Source: Clavaria fumosa
Taxonomy: Eukaryota > Basidiomycota > Agaricomycetes > Agaricales > Clavariaceae
Direction of reading: 5' to 3'
Assembly (NCBI GenBank): GCA_951802425.1
Contig: OX637801.1
Span: 2,852,001-2,916,000, forward strand
Length of the DNA: 64,000 nucleotides
Of the stretch, positions 60,442 to 64,000 are shown piece after piece; positions within the stretch are counted from its first letter, which is position 1, and every line of letters starts with the position of its first letter. The notes beneath the pieces are model-generated. The model was not told the DNA's origin. It ran no database searches and worked only from the letters and a program-made list of their open reading frames with translations. The position numbers were made by a program, and so were the translations under genes.

Positions 60442-61129
60442 GCCGTGCGTCTTTTTTTTTTTTCCTGTGGGACTGGTCCCGCAAGACGGGGATCCTCGAC
60501 TCCCCCTACCCACGTTTTCGAGCACATACTGTCATCCATCTCATCTCATCCCATCTATTCCATTTTGTCATTCCCCCAGCCTTTCTTTTAACCGCTCCTC
60601 CCTCCACTGTACATACCCTCCCTGACACACACACACGCCAGAGCGCGATGAGCTCTCAACATAGTGCTACCCCCCACTACCCCTCCCCCAAATGATATCT
60701 TGGTTTATTCATTCCCGGACGTGGTCATGCTGTGCGGGCTTATCGGGCTTCGGTGCGGGAGAAGGTTAGGGTGGCGGTAATTGTGCCCGAGGCACTGCGG
60801 CCCGGAGTCAATGACCCAAGGTTGCTGTACACTCAGGGTTGGCGTGTAAGGCCCCAGGTCGGAGGGGGGGGTTACAGTGCGCAGGGTCAGATAGGGTCGC
60901 ACCCCCCCGGTTGCTGTTACTGTGCGGTGCGAGAGCGTATGGACACGGTCATGATCAGATCATGACGCGATGGGTTCGTTATGTAATGCGTCGTGGCAGC
61001 CATCCCCCCTTCTCTCGCCTTTTACTTTGTTACTTCCACTACTACCACGCCAAGTATACCCACCACCACGCCAAGTATTACCACGTCAACATACCATCAC
61101 CACCAACCACCAACCAACCAACCACGACA
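60442..61129. other. Intergenic with simple repeats, upstream of ALG5
   Basis: About 690 bp. T11 occurs near 60455 and a CACA run near 60625. Imperfect repeats of ACCACGCCAAGTAT/ACCACGTCAACAT lie at about 61042-61093, directly in the ALG5 leader, followed by CCAACCAACCA. No gene seen. Confidence 0.5.
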
Positions 61130-62474
61130 ATGACGCTCACTGCGCTGGTCGGCTACGCGCTCATCGGATGTGTGGTCTTCCTCGTCCTCGTGAGTTCCAC
61201 GTTTTTTTGTTTGTTTCCTATGCCTCTCTCTCTCTCTTTTTTGCGTGATGCAGACATTGCACATCCTTGTTCTTCGAGTCGTCGGGTTCTTTTGAACGCC
61301 ACGACGAGGACGACGACAGGGCACGGCTCCGCCGACTACTGACTACCGATCGACTCATCGATCCCATCTCTGTATCTTTCCATCTATCACGACTCACCTA
61401 TCCTGGTCCCAGGTCTACGCGCTGCTCGTGGTGCTCTCCCCAGCGCCGATCACGACGCACCCGTCCGAGACATACTTTGTGACGCTCAGCGCGCCGGACA
61501 CGCCACGCCCTCTGCCGTCGCTCGTGGCGACGCGCCGTGCGGAGGTGGACCTGAGCGTCGTCGTGCCGGCGTACAACGAGGCGCTGCGGCTGCCGGGGAT
61601 GTTAGAGGCGGCGTTGCGACATCTTGATCGGCGTGAGGATGAGAACGGGAAGGGAGAGAAGGGGAAAGGGAAAGGGAGACGGAGACGGACGTTCGAAGTG
61701 ATCGTGGTAGACGACGGGTCGACGGACGGGACGGCGTCTGTCGCGCTTGGTGCGGGCGGGGGGGACGACGCGGTGCGGGTGGTGCGGATGCGGGCGAACG
61801 GGGGGAAGGGGCGGGCGGTGCGGCATGGGATGCTGCATGCGCGGGGGCGGCGGCTGTTGATGGTGGATGCGGATGGGGCGAGTCGGTTTGAGGATTTGGA
61901 GAAGCTGTGGGAGGAGATGGACCGGTTGGTTGGGGGTGGGGATGAGGAGGGGGTTGGAGAGGAGGAAGGGACGGAGGGGGCGGAGGGGATGGGGGTTGTG
62001 TTGGGGAGTAGGGCGCATTTGGTGAATACGGATGCGGTGGTTAAGGTGAGTTGTCAGACTTGGACTGGGATGGGGGCTAATGTGGTTGTTGTTTTGTAGC
62101 GATCGAAACTACGGAACTTGCTTATGCATGGGTTCCATTTGCTGCTACGAGTGGTTGGTGTTGCCGATATACGGGATACGCAATGCGGATTCAAGTTATT
62201 CACGCGTTCGGCAGCAAGGGTGATCTTCCCAGCACAACGACTGAGTACGTGGATATTTGACGTTGAAGTGCTATTACTTGCTCGGAGTATAGGAGCGTCT
62301 ATAAGTGAAGTATCTATTGGATGGGAAGAAGTAGCTGGAAGTAAGTTGAGAGTTTTTAGAGATTCGATTGGTATGGCTTTCGATTTAATTTTGATGAGAT
62401 TAAATTATATTATTGGTAGATGGAAATTACCAATTAGTAGTAGTAGTAGTAGTTTAAAAAGGAAATTAAGTTAA
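61130..62474 (+). CDS. ALG5: Dolichyl-phosphate beta-glucosyltransferase (Alg5)
   Basis: ER membrane GT2 enzyme that moves glucose from UDP-glucose to dolichyl phosphate, the donor for the last steps of N-glycan precursor assembly. Start [20 protein letters not shown], an N-terminal membrane anchor, then [18 protein letters not shown]. The catalytic domain has [20 protein letters not shown], a Lys/Gly/Arg-rich insertion, [39 protein letters not shown] and [18 protein letters not shown] (the DxD-type motif). VVLGSRAHL follows, then the last exon [20 protein letters not shown] with [37 protein letters not shown] and [20 protein letters not shown]. All family motifs are intact. An acidic Gly/Glu insertion (61930-61990) and a run of serines at the C-terminus are unusual. 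Confidence 0.94.
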
Positions 62475-62560
62475 TAGGTTATTTACTATTGTTTGTAGTC
62501 AAAATTGTCAAAATTGTCATTTCAACTCACTCTACACTCTCATTGAACACGACTACAACG

Positions 62561-64000
62561 ATGAACGTCGCTGCTTTATTACTCGACTCTCCCTCTGATG
62601 ATCAAAGGCGTAGAAAACAACAAAAACAACAACAACAACAACAACAATCTCAATTATCCCCTCCAACAAGTCCTCCTCTCGCAAAGTCATCTTCGCCGTA
62701 TCTCTCAGATTACCAACAGCAACAACAACAACAACACCACCAACACGATCTTAGGCAACGAACTATCCCCCTCTCAGCCTCTGCACCACCCACCATCTAC
62801 CCCCATTCACTCCCTCTCTCCCACCAGCACTCACACGCTGACCCGACGCTCTCCCCGCCACACGCGCGCGCCTCACACAGACCCATCCCCACACCCTCCT
62901 TCGCCCTCCCGCCGCCCTCAGAATACTCCCCACAGCAGTCCCAGGCGCAGCAGCAGGCGTGTGCGGGGGGCGCCGCCGCGACCGCGACCGCGACGACGAG
63001 CGCCAACACCCTCCCGCTGTACCCCACCCCCGTAGCCGTCACCATGGCGCAGCCCGGCGCCGGGTCCGCCCCCGGCGCGGGCTCCCCCTCGACGAGCGCG
63101 CCCCCCTCCGCGCGGCTCCCGCCCCTGGCCGGCAGCAGCACCAGCAGCGGCAGCACCAGCGGCACCGCGCACGCGCACGCGCACTCGCACTCGCATTCGC
63201 ACGGACACGGACACGCGCACGAGTCGCCCCCGCCGACGCGGTACCACCCGCATGCACACCCGCATGCGACGCACGCACACGCCCACCCCGCGCATGTGGC
63301 GGCGGTGGGGGGGCCGCCCCCGCACCAGCCGCACCACCACCATCCCCGGCGACATCACCACCACCACCACCACCACGCGCCGGGGCCGGCGGTGCCGCCC
63401 GCGCAGCACCCGCTGGAGGGGCCGACGCCGACGGGCCCGGGTGTGTGGGGGTCCGCACTGGGGGTGATGGGCGAGCGTGAGAGGGACAGGGACAGGGACA
63501 GGGAGAGGGATTGGGACAGGGAGAGGGACAGAGAGAGGGACAGGATGGATGCGCATGCCCCCCCGACGGGGCGGGCTCCGCTTGCGATGATGGACTGGCC
63601 CGGAGACAAGGACCGGGAACGCGAGCGCGACAGAGACAGGGACAGGGACCGCGACAGAGACAGAGATCGCGACATCAGAGATCGCGATATCAGGGACAGA
63701 CGGACAAGGGACAAGGACCGCAAACGGGCCGCGGCGAATCACCCGCCCATGGCGCCGCTCAGTGGTAGGCTTTTTTAATTTTTTTTGTTTGTGTTCTTTG
63801 GTACTGATCTGACACGCATATATGCTGTATTTTCCATAGACTACGAGAGAGAGAGGGACAGGGAGCGCGACAGAGAACGGGAACGAGAACGGGACCGCGA
63901 ACGAGGCAAAGACAGGGACCGCGAACGCGACCTCCAAGGTAGGTCCATGTCGCGCACCTCGCGCGCCCTCACCCCCGGTACGTCCCCATACATACATACA
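62561..64000 (+). CDS. Low-complexity protein, N-terminal part (polyQ, His-rich, Arg-Asp/Glu repeats); runs off the right edge
   Basis: Not recognised. Start [20 protein letters not shown], with two glutamine runs (62615-62650 and 62717-62740). A Pro/Ser/Thr/Ala-rich part follows, then Ala-His and Ser-His dipeptides ([19 protein letters not shown]) and a His8 run near 63360. Long alternating Arg-Asp/Arg-Glu stretches come next (63475-63540, 63620-63720), like those of splicing factors such as U1-70K. An intron at 63765-63838 joins PLS to [20 protein letters not shown]. The folded domain that would show its identity lies beyond 64000. The [11 protein letters not shown] start could fit several nuclear proteins, but I make no assignment. 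Confidence 0.6.
63475..63935. repeat. GACAGGGA-type hexanucleotide repeats coding Arg-Asp/Arg-Glu
   Basis: Purine-rich repeats of GGGACA/GAGAGG/GCGACA units interrupted by one intron. They encode alternating basic and acidic residues (RDRDRDRE type). This is the most repetitive coding sequence in the window. Confidence 0.75.

Noticed and set aside
61040..61095. Repeats ACCACGCCAAGTAT as a CRISPR-like array
   Set aside because: Only two or three imperfect short units in a eukaryotic leader sequence, without spacers of uniform length.
62918..63997. 359-codon minus-strand ORF at the right edge
   Set aside because: Complement of the His-rich and Arg-Asp repeat coding sequence, giving Val/Arg/Met/Ser runs; the plus strand has a proper ATG and a matching intron.

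Overview
This window is nuclear DNA from a filamentous basidiomycete, most likely an Agaricomycete (mushroom-forming fungus). The genes are cut by many short introns of about 50-65 nt with GT..AG borders. Protein-coding genes sit close together on both strands. Two gene families largely confined to Agaricomycetes are present (DUF6534 and DUF6533 integral membrane proteins), alongside a fungal hybrid histidine kinase, a Rom2-type Rho1 exchange factor and an Snt2-type PHD/BAH protein. I saw no prokaryotic operon, CRISPR array, rRNA or clear tRNA. All calls come from reading spliced translations by eye; no database search was run.

Layout, left to right. 0-12 kb: 5' part of the Rho1 GEF ROM2 (-), the tRNA m3C methyltransferase TRM140 (+), a decayed amino-acid permease (-), the spliceosomal G-patch protein GPATCH1 (+) and the WD40 ribosome-assembly factor MAK11 (-). 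12-21 kb: an orphan coiled-coil fragment, mitochondrial GatA/HER2 (+), the mitochondrial pyrimidine-nucleotide carrier RIM2 (-), a MYND zinc-finger protein (+) and a DUF6534 membrane protein (-). 21-30 kb: a low-complexity orphan ORF (-), the DNA polymerase delta small subunit POLD4 (+), an AT-rich island and a phenol-hydroxylase-type FAD monooxygenase (+). 30-46 kb: an SSX2IP/Msd1-like coiled-coil protein (-), a rhodanese-USP deubiquitinase of the Doa4/USP8 type (+), SNT2 (-) and a membrane-bound hybrid histidine kinase (+). 46-57 kb: a RanBP1-domain protein (YRB2-like), a HIRIP3-type histone chaperone, VPS25, and two related RING plus coiled-coil proteins with a DUF6533 membrane protein between them. 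57-64 kb: RPL11 (-), a She3-like coiled-coil protein (+), ALG5 (+) and the start of a polyQ/His/Arg-Asp-repeat protein running off the right edge.

Most of the window is housekeeping (translation, ribosome assembly, splicing, replication, chromatin, ESCRT/ubiquitin, glycosylation) and I see no gene cluster forming one pathway. VPS25 (ESCRT-II) and the Doa4-like deubiquitinase act in the same multivesicular-body pathway but lie 14 kb apart. The most unusual items are a putative AT-AC intron inserted next to the phospho-acceptor histidine of the histidine kinase, RPL11 coding exons of one and two codons at its ends, the decayed permease, and the RING/coiled-coil paralog pair with one shortened copy. 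No convincing undescribed multi-gene system was found.
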